From Stenogyne calaminthoides (lineage: Eukaryota; Streptophyta; Magnoliopsida; Lamiales; Lamiaceae): a stretch of 64,000 nt of DNA. Within the stretch, counting starts at the first letter, position 1; every line of letters begins with the position of its first letter. Of this stretch, positions 1 to 10,945 are shown piece by piece. The notes below the pieces were generated by a model, which was given only the letters and a program-made list of their open reading frames with translations, was not told the DNA's origin and ran no database searches. Position numbers and translations under genes: made by a program. The DNA is taken from contig JBBCBC010000032.1 in assembly GCA_037126765.1 (NCBI GenBank), forward strand, positions 62,001 to 126,000. Direction: 5' to 3'.

Positions 1-418
1 CCAAATTCTCTCTACAAAATTTCAAATTCCCTCAAAACCTATGTTTTAAAAGCGGAAGCGGTGATCGACCCAACTAAGCTTATTTCTTTCGGTCGAACCG
101 GGTTGGACCTGGTCTGACCGTTTTTAAAGTAATTGAGCCGATATGACGTTATAATTATATAATATATAATTAAATATATAATTATTTTTTTTCCAATTGT
201 AAGCTAAAATTATAGAACATTTATGTGAATAAAATATGATATATGTAATTTCAGAAAAAAATTCGAAATAATACTAGTTTATGGAAAAAAAATTCCGGAA
301 TGAATGATAACTCCAGTATCTGGTTATCATATCAATCCATTTTCAGGCCTACTAAGTGCAAATTATCATTTTCATTGGCATTTTTTAAATTGAATAAAAA
401 AGAGAAATGTTTTCTTTG
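1..418. other. AT-rich intergenic DNA
   Basis: No credible reading frame, RNA gene or clear repeat structure is seen. The stretch is AT-rich with poly-T and poly-A runs. Confidence 0.5.
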
Positions 419-420
419 TA

Positions 421-657
421 CTTATTTCGTCCTGTGATAATGCGCACGTTTACTGTTTTTACGTGTTTTTTAGAGCGATTTTTTTATTAATATTTAAAAT
501 GATAAAATAATTTTTAAAGATGCATATAATAGGTGAGAAATATATCTATAATACCCCTATTTAAAAATCACTTTATCATTTAAAATATTAATAAATAATT
601 CGCTCGTTAAAACTCGATAATAAACGTGGGGTGCACGTTATTCCGGGACGAACGTAG
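421..657. mobile_element. Stowaway-like MITE
   Basis: The two ends form a long imperfect inverted repeat. The left end reads roughly CTTATTTCGTCC and the reverse complement of the right end CTACGTTCGTCCC, and the arms continue to pair for about 100 bp through an AT-rich TTTAAAATGATAAA stretch. A TA dinucleotide flanks each end (419-420 and 658-659), as expected for Tc1/mariner-type Stowaway elements. It has no coding capacity. The class is inferred from TIR and TSD only. Confidence 0.6.
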
Positions 658-884
658 TATTTAACGTAAATTGAATTGTTTTTTTCCGATAAGTTTTTTT
701 CAACTGATAAGAACTGTTTCCTTTTCTTTTTCACTGTTCTTTTTCCGGGTGATTGATTGGGGGTGTACGAAGGCTGACGAGAAGGAGAGGAGAAATTGGG
801 TATTTTTTACATTTCAATATTATACTAAAATAATAAAAATTGTTGGAGGGTGTACTACCTAATGGAGATTGTTTCATTCACTTT

Positions 885-1066
885 TTGGCTCGTATTTTAG
901 CGAGCGAGTTGTTTATTAATTTTTTAAATGATAATAATATTTTTAAGGTAAGGTATGATATTTTTACCCCTCATCTACCCTACACCTCTTTAAAAGCCAC
1001 TTTATTATTTTAAATATTAATAAATAATTGACAAAAACTCATATGAGACTGTTTCGTGCATGAGAC
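885..1066. mobile_element. degenerate MITE related to the 421-657 element
   Basis: The core resembles the neighbouring MITE: a GAGCGAGTTGTTTATTAATT-like arm, then an inverted arm with TTTAAATATTAATAAATAATT. The outer ends are decayed, so the borders are approximate and no TSD could be fixed. Confidence 0.4.
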
Positions 1067-1455
1067 GAAGTAGAATTTAGCACAAATCACACCAACTCCT
1101 CCCAAAGTGTTAAAGCGTCAATGCCCAACTTATGGTCCGTCTCACTGTGAAACCGTCTAATGCAAGTGTGCCTCTAAATAATTAAATCGCTAAAGAGTGA
1201 ATGAAAAATTTAAAATAGGACTGAGGGGTGCAATTGTCTCTATGGGCCAAGTACTGTAATTGGGCTAAAATTTGTTGTTATTACTTGAGCATATTTAACT
1301 GAATATGGGTTGGAAATAATGAAAATTGAAATGAGCCGCTGCTATTAATTGCATTGGAAATAGTTTGTTCCTAGGTTATCTTGTTGGGCTGAAAAAATTA
1401 TGCAATTGACGCGCAACTTATCCTCTGTTTTTGTGCCCAAAATAATATGCTGAAA

Positions 1456-2259
1456 GGGTCCGGACGTCCGGTTATATGCACCCCCAACATTTATAGATTC
1501 ACCCACACAAATTAGAAACTACCAATAATATCCTTTCTAAAAAGAAAAACTATCTTCTTCTTGCTTCTTTTCCGCCTCTCTTTCCCCTGTTTTTTCCAAT
1601 TAGCCTCCCATCGTCCGCCGCTGCCCCATTGTCGTGCGCCGTCGGCCCAACATCGTGCACCGTGGCCATCGCTTCTCACGCCATTAATCGACTGCCCAAC
1701 TCTCTCTCCTCATTTTTTTCTCTCCCTCTTCCTTCCATTTTCTCACCCTCTGTACTTCCCCCTTCTTCTCTTCCATTTCAATTATCAACAACCCTCCACC
1801 ATGGCTCCCTTTAAATTAATTACAAATTAGTTTTTTTTTTTTTTAAAAAATTACAAATTAGTTGAAAATGGGAAATTGACTCATCTCTGCAATGATTTTT
1901 TCTCTTTTTATTACTTCTTAAAAGTGATGTGGGTTGTCGGAAACTCCAATCTTAGGTAAAGTTGCAACATATGTCCTCTTTTGTCTTATATTTTTGCCTT
2001 CGACAAATATATTGTTTTCAGAAGGTGGAAAACGTGAGATTATTTGATAGCTTTCGATCGAGTTGAAATGGTAGTTGAACAAGAGGAAAAAACGGCGATG
2101 GGGGAACGGTGGACGACGGTAGGCGACAATGTGGGTGCTGCAAGTTTAGGACTTGAATATTTCACTTTTAAAATAATAAGGGTAAAAAGGGAATTTCATA
2201 ATGTTTTTGTAATTTATTTGGTGTATCTACTAATGTTGGGGGTGTGGATGACCGGACCC
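1456..2259. mobile_element. non-autonomous Mutator-like element A
   Basis: Terminal inverted repeats begin GGGTCCGG at both ends and stay similar for about 60 bp (both contain ACCCCCAACAT). The element is flanked by a perfect 9-bp duplication, ATGCTGAAA (1447-1455 and 2260-2268), the TSD length typical of Mutator-like elements. The 804-bp body has no transposase. It holds a pyrimidine-rich, Pro/Ser-coding stretch at about 1550-1800 that could be captured host sequence. The MULE assignment rests on TSD length and TIRs. Confidence 0.75.
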
Positions 2260-2315
2260 ATGCTGAAATATGGACTGCATATTTGGGCCTCTACTTGCTG
2301 TTATTAATTCCTTTC

Positions 2316-3062
2316 GGCCCAGGTTATTTGCACCGACACAATTAGGAAATGCACCACCAAGAAATTTTGACAAAAAAAAATTGCACACAATGACCAGCTT
2401 ACCCTTTTATCAATTTTTTTACAAATTCTACACCCCCACTGAAAAGCTGCCGCCGCCGGTGGTTTCAACCATCAACACAACCACCGTAAATTTTTTAGCA
2501 AAGATTGAATTCAACAGAAACGCATGCAATTCTAGCCTTGAAATCAGTTTATCTTTACATATTTCTGTCACAAACTCACAATGTCCCAAAATATTACAAA
2601 TTTCGAATCGAATAAAATACAGATTTCAGATCTGGGTTCATCGAAAAGAAGGAAAAAAGCATAAAGAAGAGAGAAAAAAGGCGATCGAGCGCGAGGCGGA
2701 GAGGAATGAGGCACAAATTGGAAAAAGAATAGAAGAAGAAGAAAAGCAAACAACCTGGAGGAAGGGCACAAAGACGAAGGCAGCGGGAGAAGGCAGACGA
2801 AGACGGGAGCGGCGAAGGTGACGGCGGACGAAGACGGAGGCGGCGACGGCAGACGAAGGCGGAGGCGGCGAAGGTGGAGAAGAGCGGCTGAGAAAGGGAA
2901 CGGGAGGAAGAAGAAATTGGGGCCTGGGAGTTTGGCGCAGAAAAAGGGCAAAGAAATACAGGGGCATTTTAGATAGTTTAGGGTGAGTATACTGATCCAA
3001 CAGGCAGTGTATTAATCAGTGTGGTGTATTTCCTAAAAGAGGCGGTGCGAGTAACCTGACCC
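2316..3062. mobile_element. non-autonomous Mutator-like element B
   Basis: The TIRs pair for about 50 bp (left GGCCCAGGTTATTTGCACC; right end, reverse-complemented, GGGTCAGGTTACTCGCACC). A perfect 9-bp TSD ATTCCTTTC lies at 2307-2315 and 3063-3071. The 747-bp body has no transposase. At 2640-2930 it carries a purine-rich, GC-rich GGCGGCGA-type repeat stretch that opens long low-complexity frames on both strands; I do not regard those frames as genes. The element starts 39 bp after the right TSD of element A. Confidence 0.75.
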
Positions 3063-3071
3063 ATTCCTTTC

Positions 3072-3851
3072 GGACTTCATTTTCTCCTCATATTTTGTTC
3101 TCAGTCTTGGTCTCCTTTTACTCGATTTATTCCTTTAATATGGTTTCAATAAAAAATTTGAGATGCGTTTTTTTCCAATATTCCTCACTTTACCTATAAA
3201 ATTTATAGAGAAAAAAAGGATGAGGTGTTGGCATATATCTATCTTCCAATACTCGAGATGATGATCTTGTTATTGTACGGCTAAATTGCAGAAGTGGTCC
3301 CATGTAAATTTACTCTCAAGAAAATGATTATTTTTTTAACAAAAATAGCCTTATAGGATTTTATAAACAAAAAATAAAGGAATTTTTTGGAGCAAATTTT
3401 TTTTTTTTTTTAATTTTATTGGGACCAAAATTGTTAAATAAAAATCGAATAAAACCATTTTTGCATAAAAGATGACCAAAAAAGAACATGAGATTAAAAC
3501 TGCACACGAAAAATTTACATATTTTGCAATTTACCCGTTATCATACATATGGTTATGGATGTGGAGAGCCGGGGCAGCACTGAATCACACCCAATATGTG
3601 AAGGAGATTAGTCATGTGTCCTGTGAGATTTCATTTTAAATCAATTTGTAACAAGAGGGATAGTACATTAGTCTTATAAGTCAGACTCACTATTTTCAAT
3701 ATTTCTATGTGGGACGATCACATGTGAAATCAACAATATACTACACCTATTTAAATGAAGGTACATCTCATGTGCACTCCAGTTCATATATGTGAACTTT
3801 TTTATTTCAAGTATCATTGTTTAGCATATGAAAAGGACACAATTTAGTATA
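3072..3851. other. intergenic DNA with a weak inverted repeat
   Basis: No gene is seen. TAAATTGCA near 3282 recurs inverted near 3535, which may mark a ~250-bp decayed MITE, but the arms are too short and interrupted to call. Poly-T runs are frequent. Confidence 0.4.
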
Positions 3852-3856
3852 GTTAA

Positions 3857-4345
3857 GTCACAAATGGTTTCATAACTTTGGCGTTAAGTATATTCAGTTT
3901 CATAATTTTTTTTATCATTGATTTAATTTTAATATCTTTGACAATGTCCAATTTAAGTCTCAAGCCCATCGAGAAGTTCAAAATTAAGTCATTTCGCCGA
4001 TTGAATTTGGGTCATTCCGACAACGGGTGTGACTGGAATGCCACGTGTAAAAATATTTCAGTTAGATCGGGAATCTGTTTTGAGTTTAAGTGTTTATTTG
4101 TGTTTTTTTTAATTCCATGATCTGTAATTACAGGTGTAATTTTTTTTTTAAACTTGACAATTCAATCACAGCCACGATCGAAAAGCCCCAAATTCAATTA
4201 GCGAAACAACGTAGTTTTGAATTTTGCTACGGAACTGCGACTTAAATTTGACATAATCAAAGATATTGGGATTAAATTGACGGCAAGATATATTACGGGC
4301 CGGACTGAATCTATTTGATGCCAAAATTATAAAATCATTTGTGAT
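3857..4345. mobile_element. long-TIR MITE
   Basis: About 180 bp at each end are inverted copies: left TCACAAATGGTTTCATAA against reverse-complemented right TCACAAATGATTTTATAA, continuing through an AATATCTTTGA block and a GATTGAATTTGGG block. GTTAA is found directly outside both ends (3852-3856 and 4346-4350) and is the likely TSD. A short frame at 3878-4120 lies within the arm and is not a gene. The superfamily is undetermined. Confidence 0.65.
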
Positions 4346-4947
4346 GTTAACTCCAACTTATAGCATATTAGGAATCATTGTTTTAAACTTGATTTTATGT
4401 GTTGTTCTTCTCAAAATCACTAAACAGTAACGTGTTGTATTCTGATAGTGTCACTTTGTATACTAAATACTGATATTTTAAGAAAGAAAGTTCACGTGAA
4501 TTCGAGTTTATAGAAATTTTGTATTAAATTAAATATCAACGGTAGAAGTTATATACCAATACGTTTTTGTAACTATACGATATATGTGTGTGCTAATTCA
4601 AGCTGTACCATTAGGTAGGATTTTAATTTTAACAATTTTAATGCGACCAAATTAGGGGAGGTGTAATAAATGTTTTAGAATAGAAGAAAGAAAACGATTT
4701 GTAAGAAAGAAAATCGAGCACTCAAGATAAAAAACTACTACTAGAAGGAGCTAATTGCTAATTATAGACTATAGATCTAATTTGTCAGAAAGAAAACCGA
4801 ACACTCAACCAAAAAGCCATTGCCATTAATTATAAGGATTAGTTGGTACTTTAAACGTATTTCATTTCAAGTCTTTAATTGGAGGGATCAAATCTCTGTG
4901 TGCACTTAATTTCTCTCTAACAAGTCTTTATGAGGGTCTTGCGTGAG

Positions 4948-5079
4948 ACTGTCGATCGATCTCATTCCGTGAGTCGCAATTAACCCAAATATAACTCACC
5001 CAAAAAACCGCAAACTGTCGATCGATCTCATTCCGTGAGTCACAATTAACCCAAATATAACTCACCCAAAAAACCGCAA
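4948..5079. repeat. 66-bp tandem duplication, two units
   Basis: The units at 4948-5013 and 5014-5079 are nearly identical, with one G/A difference near the middle (CGCAATTAACC against CACAATTAACC). Each contains GTCGATCGATCTCATTCC. The small minus-strand frame across it only repeats because the DNA repeats. Confidence 0.85.
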
Positions 5080-5080
5080 A

Positions 5081-6059
5081 CACATTCCCAATATGGACGA
5101 GTACCCATCCGTATGATATCATCTGTTTAAAATATGGTGTTCCACACTATGTTCCATAGTTTAGATTAATGACACGTGGAATGGACAAAAATATTTAATG
5201 AACCACCATAACCCTGGGTCCATGTCCTAAAGATCTAAGAAGTAAAATAATCTTAGAACATAAAAAAATGGCACAGAGGAATTGATCTGGTACCATCTCT
5301 CTCCCCTTTTTTCACTCCCACCCTCATCGTGCTTGCTTGCGCCTCCACTTCCCCTAAAATCTTGGCTCTTTAATTTTATAAAGAGTAGGTCTCTTGTGTA
5401 CATATGTATGTGTTTCAACGAAAATAACTTACATATTTCAAAATTAGATTTGAATTGAAGGTGCATCTGATGTATACAAGACTTTTGTCCTTTATAAAAT
5501 AATTAGTTTTCCTAAAAAAAAATTTGTTACTAATAATGAAGACATTGACATTTATTGCTTTTGTACTTTAAAACTGTTGGGTTATGAAGCCTGAACGACT
5601 GCTTCACGTCTCAACTTCATGGTAATCCAACTAATTTGGGGCCTTTAAAGCAGTATTCAAGTTGAATGGACCTTTAGAGGTTTGGCCCAATTTCGCGTAT
5701 AAATACTCATCTAAATAATTGTGTTTCCTATCATCGAAAATATTAGTAAATTTTTTCTGACTTAATAGTGCTTCCACACGTAGTTATTCTTGACGAATTT
5801 GGTCAACAGTCATGTGTTATTTAATTTCGTTCTTTCAATTTTTTATAATTACAGTTAAAATCCTATATAAAAAAAAAGAGGTAGAATATAAATAAAATCT
5901 CTAAATGTAGTAATTATTATTTGAAAATTGCAAACTAGATGTCCGATTTCTATATCGTAGTGATTAATTCCCTCTTTTTTCAACTAAATCATATGCGCTA
6001 AAATCTCGAAAAGATGTTATCAATTAGATCTATGAGTTTCTTTTCTCACTCTCTCTCTC
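5081..6059. other. intergenic DNA upstream of the GMC oxidoreductase pseudogene
   Basis: No coding potential is recognised. The last ~200 bp are AT-rich with a pyrimidine-rich CTCTCTCTC run just before a TATA motif, and would be the proximal promoter of the pseudogene. Confidence 0.4.
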
Positions 6060-6067
6060 TTATAAAA
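6060..6067 (+). promoter_or_regulatory. TATA box of the GMC oxidoreductase pseudogene
   Basis: TTATAAAA follows a CT-rich microsatellite and lies about 60 bp upstream of the ATG at 6126, a normal plant core-promoter spacing. Confidence 0.5.
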
Positions 6068-6125
6068 GGAGGATTAACATGATCATCTAATTGCGTACTT
6101 GATCTGATCCTCTAATTCAGAAAGT

Positions 6126-6207
6126 ATGGCTTTTGTAAAGTGGGTTCCTATTATTGCAGCTTATCTTGGTATCTTCTTCTTCATCATTTCTTCTTTTGCC
6201 GAGAAAG
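6126..6207 (+). pseudogene. GMC pseudogene exon 1: signal peptide
   Basis: The start ATG opens a 27-residue piece with an early Lys, then a hydrophobic run (IIAAYLGIFFFIISSF) typical of a secretory signal. It ends at AAG|GTAACG in phase 1, which joins in frame with an acceptor CAG at 6793-6795. Confidence 0.7.
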
Positions 6208-6281
6208 GTAACGCAATAGCTTTAATTTTCGACTTCAATATTACTCGAGTAGATGTCCCATGAACTCTAATTTTGAGTATT

Positions 6282-6458
6282 ATTTAATTTCACACCTCTA
6301 TAAAAGTTCAGACTTTTATATGAGACAAAATTTTTTCATGGTATCAGAGCCTTTAGGCTCACGCCCACGTCAAGGGGGAGTGTTGAAAAATTAAATAAAC
6401 GAATTAATTTCATACCTTTTTAAAAGTTCGAACTTTTAGATGAGATGAAATTCTTTCA
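6282..6458 (+). mobile_element. small TRIM-like LTR element in intron 1
   Basis: A ~57-78-bp direct repeat (about 6282-6338 and 6381-6458, ending CTTTCA or TTTTCA) flanks a 42-bp core. The core starts with the initiator-Met primer-binding motif TGGTATCAGAGC (6339-6350) and ends in a purine tract CAAGGGGGAG before TGTTGA. The LTR sequence matches the 7517-8032 array. The left LTR is decayed and no TSD is visible. Confidence 0.6.
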
Positions 6459-6795
6459 ACTGATATGTATATGTACAACCGTGATGCTTGAACAAAGAGA
6501 GTTCACAAGTTATTTGCCTTCACTGTAATGCACGTTATATTATACTAGCATTGCACCCGTTGTTGTCGTAAAAAAATTTAGATGTTAATATTAAATTTAA
6601 ATTTTACACTGACATCTTGTTATGTTATATATATTCATAACAATGCGATTTTTAAATTAAGAATTTGATATTTTAAAATTATATTTAGTTTTTTTTATAA
6701 CAATATTGATCTTTTAAAATTATATTGATTTTTTTTATAACAATATTAATTATATTATTGGAAAATTGGAAAAAGGTCTTATATTGATAGTTCAG

Positions 6796-7461
6796 ACTCT
6801 TTTCTACCATCAGCACCATATCCCTCTTTTGCAAAAGATGCCACAACAGCAACGGCAACAGAATTTTACGACTACATAGTCATCGGAGGTGGAACGGCGG
6901 GCTGCGCACTATCGGCGACGCTCTCCGCCTCCTCCGCAAAAGTTCTAGTTTTGGAGAGGGGTGGCCTTCCGTACAACAACCCCAAAGTAACCCACGAAAC
7001 CAATTTCCTCGGGTCGATTCTTGACAATTCCTCGAGCTCAGCCGCACAACAATTTGTCTCGACGGATGGCGTTCCCAGCCACCGGGCCCGCATTCTGGGC
7101 GGCGGCTCCGCCATCAACGGTAGGTTCTATTCGAGAGCCGGCCCTGAGTACGTGCGGGAGGTTGGGTGGGACCCACGGCTAGTGAAGGAGTCGTATGAGT
7201 GGGTGGAGAAGAAGTTGGTGTTTCGACCCGAGGTGTACACGTGGCAAGCCGCGGTGAGGGACGGATTGGTGGAAGCCGGGGTGTCGCCGGACAATGGATT
7301 TACGTATGAGCATTTGCAAGGGACAAAGATTGGGGGTTCTATTTTTGATGAGAATGTGTATAGGCATACTGCTGCTGATTTGTTGGAGTATGCGGATCCA
7401 ACCACGATGACTCTTTATTTGCATGCAACTGTGCATCAAATCTTGTTCAAGACTGTACCAG
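6796..7461 (+). pseudogene. GMC pseudogene exon 2: FAD-binding domain
   Basis: This is the longest intact piece, about 222 residues. After an acidic/Ser-Pro linker it runs through YDYIVIGGGTAGC, a VLVLERGG strand and the first GMC signature RARILGGGSAING, then the family-typical PEYVREVGWD and a WVEKKLVF region. It has no internal stop. The donor is CCAG|GTTTGA. GC-rich third positions here contrast with the AT-rich introns. An alternative acceptor at 6790 would not keep the frame from exon 1. Confidence 0.8.
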
Positions 7462-7516
7462 GTTTGATATCTTTTTTATATTCGCTCTATATTCATTTGA
7501 TTTAAAACATGATAAG

Positions 7517-8032
7517 TGTAGAGGGAAATTAAATAAATAAATTGATTCTCACCCTCTCTATAAGTTCGGACTTTTAGATGAGATAATTTTGTTTTCATGG
7601 TATCAGAGCCTCAGGCTCAGCCCAGCTCCTGGGTTCGATTCCCGTGGAAAACACTCCACCTATTTAAAATTGTCCACTCGTTGGGCCTCCTCTCCAAAGA
7701 GCAGAGACAATGATTCGGCCCACGAGTGAGGGGAGTGTTGAGGGAAATTAAATAAACGAATTAATTTCGCACTTCTCTACAAGTTCGAACTTTTAGATGA
7801 GACGGAATTCTCTCATGGTATCAATGTTTAGGCTCGCCCAGATCTTTAGTTCGATTCCCGTGGAAAGCACTCCACCCATTTAAATTGTCCACTTATTGGG
7901 CCTCCTCCCCAGAGGGCAGGGGCAATGATTCGGCCCACGAGTGAAGGGGAGTGTTGAGGGAAATTAAATAAATAAACTGATTCCCGCCCTCTCTACAAGT
8001 TCGGACGTTTAGATGAGACGAAATTTCTTTCA
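7517..8032 (+). mobile_element. tandem TRIM array: three ~80-bp LTRs and two ~137-bp internal domains
   Basis: LTRs lie at 7517-7597, 7736-7815 and 7952-8032 (TGTTGAGGGAAATTAAAT...TCA). Each of the first two is followed at once by a TGGTATCA primer-binding motif (full TGGTATCAGAGC at 7598, decayed at 7816). Each internal domain ends in a GTGAGGGGAGTG-like purine tract. A single 5-bp duplication, ATAAG, flanks the whole array (7512-7516 and 8033-8037). The internal domains also contain a tRNA box-B-like GGTTCGATTCC. There is no coding capacity. It lies in intron 2 of the GMC pseudogene. Confidence 0.8.
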
Positions 8033-8056
8033 ATAAGATTAACATCATAAATTCAC

Positions 8057-8873
8057 ACGAGAAATTTCAAACTAATCCTGTAATTTAGGTCGATTCCAAT
8101 TTTAGTCCACATGCAACTTTTCACTTTTTCAATTTAAATTCTTAAGTTGTCAATTTTAGCCCTTTTTTGCTAGGAAAAAAAATCGTATTTTTGTCGGAAT
8201 CGACACGTGGTGTTGAAAACTTGTAGCGAATCATTATATCACAGTTCACGCTGATGTTAAAAACCTGAATAAAAATATGTGTGCATGGAGCCCTTTAAAA
8301 AACTATGAATCACGTTTAATCTGGGGTCGATCGGGTATTAATTTGTAGCAGGTTGTCTAGTGGTGAGATGGAGTCTTTTTTGGGTTGAGTAGAGCGCCAG
8401 ATGTGGAAATTTTAAAGGGCAAAGTATAGTGTGAACAAGTTTTACGGTGAAACTGGTTAAGGAGTGTGACTTATATTACTAAAGTGTGCGACTTTTTACT
8501 GTAAAGTGTGTGACTTTTTACTGTAAAGTGTATTACTCATAAAAGTGAAGGGTGTGACTTATATTATAGCAAAGAGTGTCGCAGTGATAACTGAAGTGTG
8601 TGACTTATATTACTAAAGGGTGTGACTTATATTACTAAAGTGTATGTCTGTAAAAAAAAAAACTCAGTTTCACGGTGAACAAGTTTCACAGCATACCAAC
8701 TCATTTTAAAGAGGTGATGTGTGCCTCACGTGCTGATTTCGACAAAAAATCAGATTTTTTGAGCAAAAAAAGACTAAAATTGAAATCTTCATGATTAAAA
8801 TTGTAAAAGTAAAAAAACTACAAACTAAAAGTGAAATCGACCTTATATATAGGACTAGTTTTGAAATTTTTCC
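8057..8873. mobile_element. long-TIR Mutator-like MITE in intron 2
   Basis: About 140-bp inverted arms (left 8057-8215, right 8715-8873) share AATTTCAAACTA, AGGTCGATT, CAATTTTAG and TTTTTTGCT blocks. The flanks TAAATTCAC (8048-8056) and TAAATCCAC (8874-8882) look like a 9-bp TSD with one mismatch. A second MITE sits in its middle. Class is inferred from the TSD length. Confidence 0.65.
8418..8702. mobile_element. MITE nested inside the 8057-8873 element
   Basis: The TIRs pair across about 35 bp (GTGAACAAGTTTTACGGTGA at left against inverted TGAACAAGTTTCAC at right). A perfect 9-bp TSD ATTTTAAAG lies at 8409-8417 and 8703-8711. The interior (about 8455-8660) consists of short imperfect repeats of a GTGTGACTTATATTACTAAA unit. 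Confidence 0.7.
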
Positions 8874-9023
8874 TAAATCCACATACCATATAATAAACAT
8901 GTAATGTAATAAGCCTCCGGCATACAATTTTTTGTCCTTCCAAATAAAATTAATGATGTTTAGTTGATTATTTCTCCAAGTTCCAAGTGAACCCCAATTT
9001 AAGGCTTGCAATGCAATTTGCAG

Positions 9024-9657
9024 GGCAAAATCCCAAGGCTTATGGGGTAGTGTTCAAAGACTCAAAAGGCAGTAACCACACAACACTTTTGAAAATGAAT
9101 GCAACAAGTGAGATAATTGTCTCAGCTGGTGCAATAGGGAGTCCACAGTTATTGATGTTGAGTGGTATTGGGCCGGCCCATCATCTCAAGGGCCACAAAA
9201 TAAATGTTATATTGGACCAGCCAATGGTGGGCCAGGGTATGTCTGAGTGCAGTCATAATACCTTCCCCTAGGCCCATTGAGAGCACACTCCTTAAGGTGG
9301 CTGGTATTGCGGATAATGTTGGGAACTACATTGAAGATTTATGTGGAGTTTTCGCGTTAGGTCTTATTTCCGGCGATAGTAAAAGCTTCATGAATCAATC
9401 AATAATGATCATGGAAAAGGTGGCACGACCCTTCTCCACCGGGTATTTGGAGCTCCAGAGTGACGTTCAACTACTTTAAGGACCCGAGGGACATTCGCAG
9501 ATGTGTGAAGGGCATGAAGATCATCAGGAGAGTGGTCGAATCGAAAGCCTTCTCCAAATATCGATACCCCAACACCACATTCGAATCACTCATGAAGTTA
9601 AGGTTCAAACTTTCTAGAAATCGAAACACGACAGTTGATTCGTGGGAGCAGTTTTGT
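9024..9657 (+). pseudogene. GMC pseudogene exon 3: substrate-domain piece with two frameshifts
   Basis: The exon opens after a CAG acceptor and reads QNPKAYGVVFKD, then the second GMC signature (GAIGSPQLLMLSGIGP) and VGQGMS. Just after that, near 9245, a few codons present in relatives are missing and the frame changes; the second frame continues with IPSPRPIES. A second small deletion near 9465 moves to a third frame starting TFNYFKDP. The exon ends around EQFC with a possible GT donor at 9658. An LTR element starts 47 bp later. Confidence 0.75.
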
Positions 9658-9704
9658 GTAGGACTAAAATTAAGAAATAATTAGTAAAACTCTAGAATAT
9701 TTAT

Positions 9705-10945
9705 TGTTGGTCCTGGTGGGAAAACCTATTTTGCGCGTGCGGAAGCAAGACGTTTTCATTTCGGTGCATAAAAACAGGGATGAGGGCAGAGTGCTCCAAT
9801 TTTTTTTCGAAACTTTTGAGCTCATGTGTGTGCTTTGCTTATAAACGAATGCGTATGACAAGTATAAACATAAAGAAGAACAACACAAAGAATATATAGT
9901 GGTTGGACAACCGTCCCTACATCCACTCTCCCTCTCTAGGGAAATTCCTTTAAACGGGACTTATCACCCTCCACGGGATTGCTAATAGATATTTACCGAG
10001 CTCACACTCGAACCGGACTTATAACCCTCTCTCGGGTTTCGCCTCGGGACTTATCACCCTCCACGGGATCGCTTACAGATGTTTAACGAGTTCACACTCC
10101 ATCGGGACTTATCACCCTCACTCGGGTTTGCCTAACAACTACCTCACTTCACCCTTTGGGTTTGGGTTTTGGTGTTGTCTCCAACTATGGTGAGATTTTC
10201 CTTACAATGGTTTAGCCTCAATGCTAAGGTTGGGAAAATCTCTAAGCTTATGATACATCGTGGGTTGCTTAGATTGGGTTCTAGAACACTCTTTGAATAT
10301 ATTTGTATATCTATAGGCTTGTGTTCTAGGGTGGGAATGCTTTTGCCTATAACACTTTTTGGCTCTCAGAGCATTGTTGCTATCTTTTTCACACTTCCAC
10401 ACCGATAATGAAGGAAGAACTTGTATTTATAGTGTGGATTTGAATGTTTACCGTTGGAGAGAATCACATTCAAATCCATACTATTCTTTGTAAGTTCTGT
10501 GACTTTTTTCTGGTCAAGTTGTCTTCCTCTCGTTGGTCCACGCGGCTAGATTCCAACGGCTATATTCCTCAACCTTGATTGCCTCGGAACATTCGGGATA
10601 TCTTGAGCATTCAAGTATATTCTATCGAGTCTTGATAAATCTTGTGCCTTCAGTATTTCTCTGAGTCTTCGATTTTTCTCGAGCCTTGGTTTTCTCGAGC
10701 CTTGATTTTCTCACGAGTCTTGTGTTCTCAGATCTTCTTGAGTCTTGATAGATCTTTCTTCTCGAGTCTTGAGAAAAACTAACCCGTTCTATATCTGAGC
10801 GACTATACAGTGCGAGATAATATCCTGAACACTCTAAAACTGAATCCTGATTCATCTATCAAGATTATCCTGAACATGTCATACTTTAGGGGTTTTGGGA
10901 TCTAATCAAAATCATATAATCTTTTATTAAATTCATCTCCCAACA
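9705..10945 (-). repeat. left LTR (3' LTR in element orientation)
   Basis: 1241 bp. It contains three imperfect ~60-bp repeats built on GGACTTATCACCCTC at 9957-10130 and the reverse complement of a TATA-type signal near 10420. It differs from the 13145 LTR by many small changes clustered at CAG/CTG sites. Confidence 0.85.

Noticed and set aside
1561..1830. 89-residue frame in Mutator-like element A
   Set aside because: Pyrimidine-tract composition, with an alternative overlapping frame of similar length; no recognisable protein.
2568..3000. Long minus- and plus-strand frames rich in Pro/Ser/Arg/Glu inside Mutator-like element B
   Set aside because: They arise from a GGCGGCGA/GAAGAA low-complexity stretch, overlap each other on both strands and have no domain.
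3282..3535. Possible decayed MITE with TAAATTGCA ends
   Set aside because: Arms are too short and no TSD could be found.
7598..7670. tRNA gene suggested by TGGTATCAGAGC plus GGTTCGATTCC
   Set aside because: The first motif is a retroelement primer-binding site directly after an LTR; the segment is repeated in the array and has no acceptor stem.
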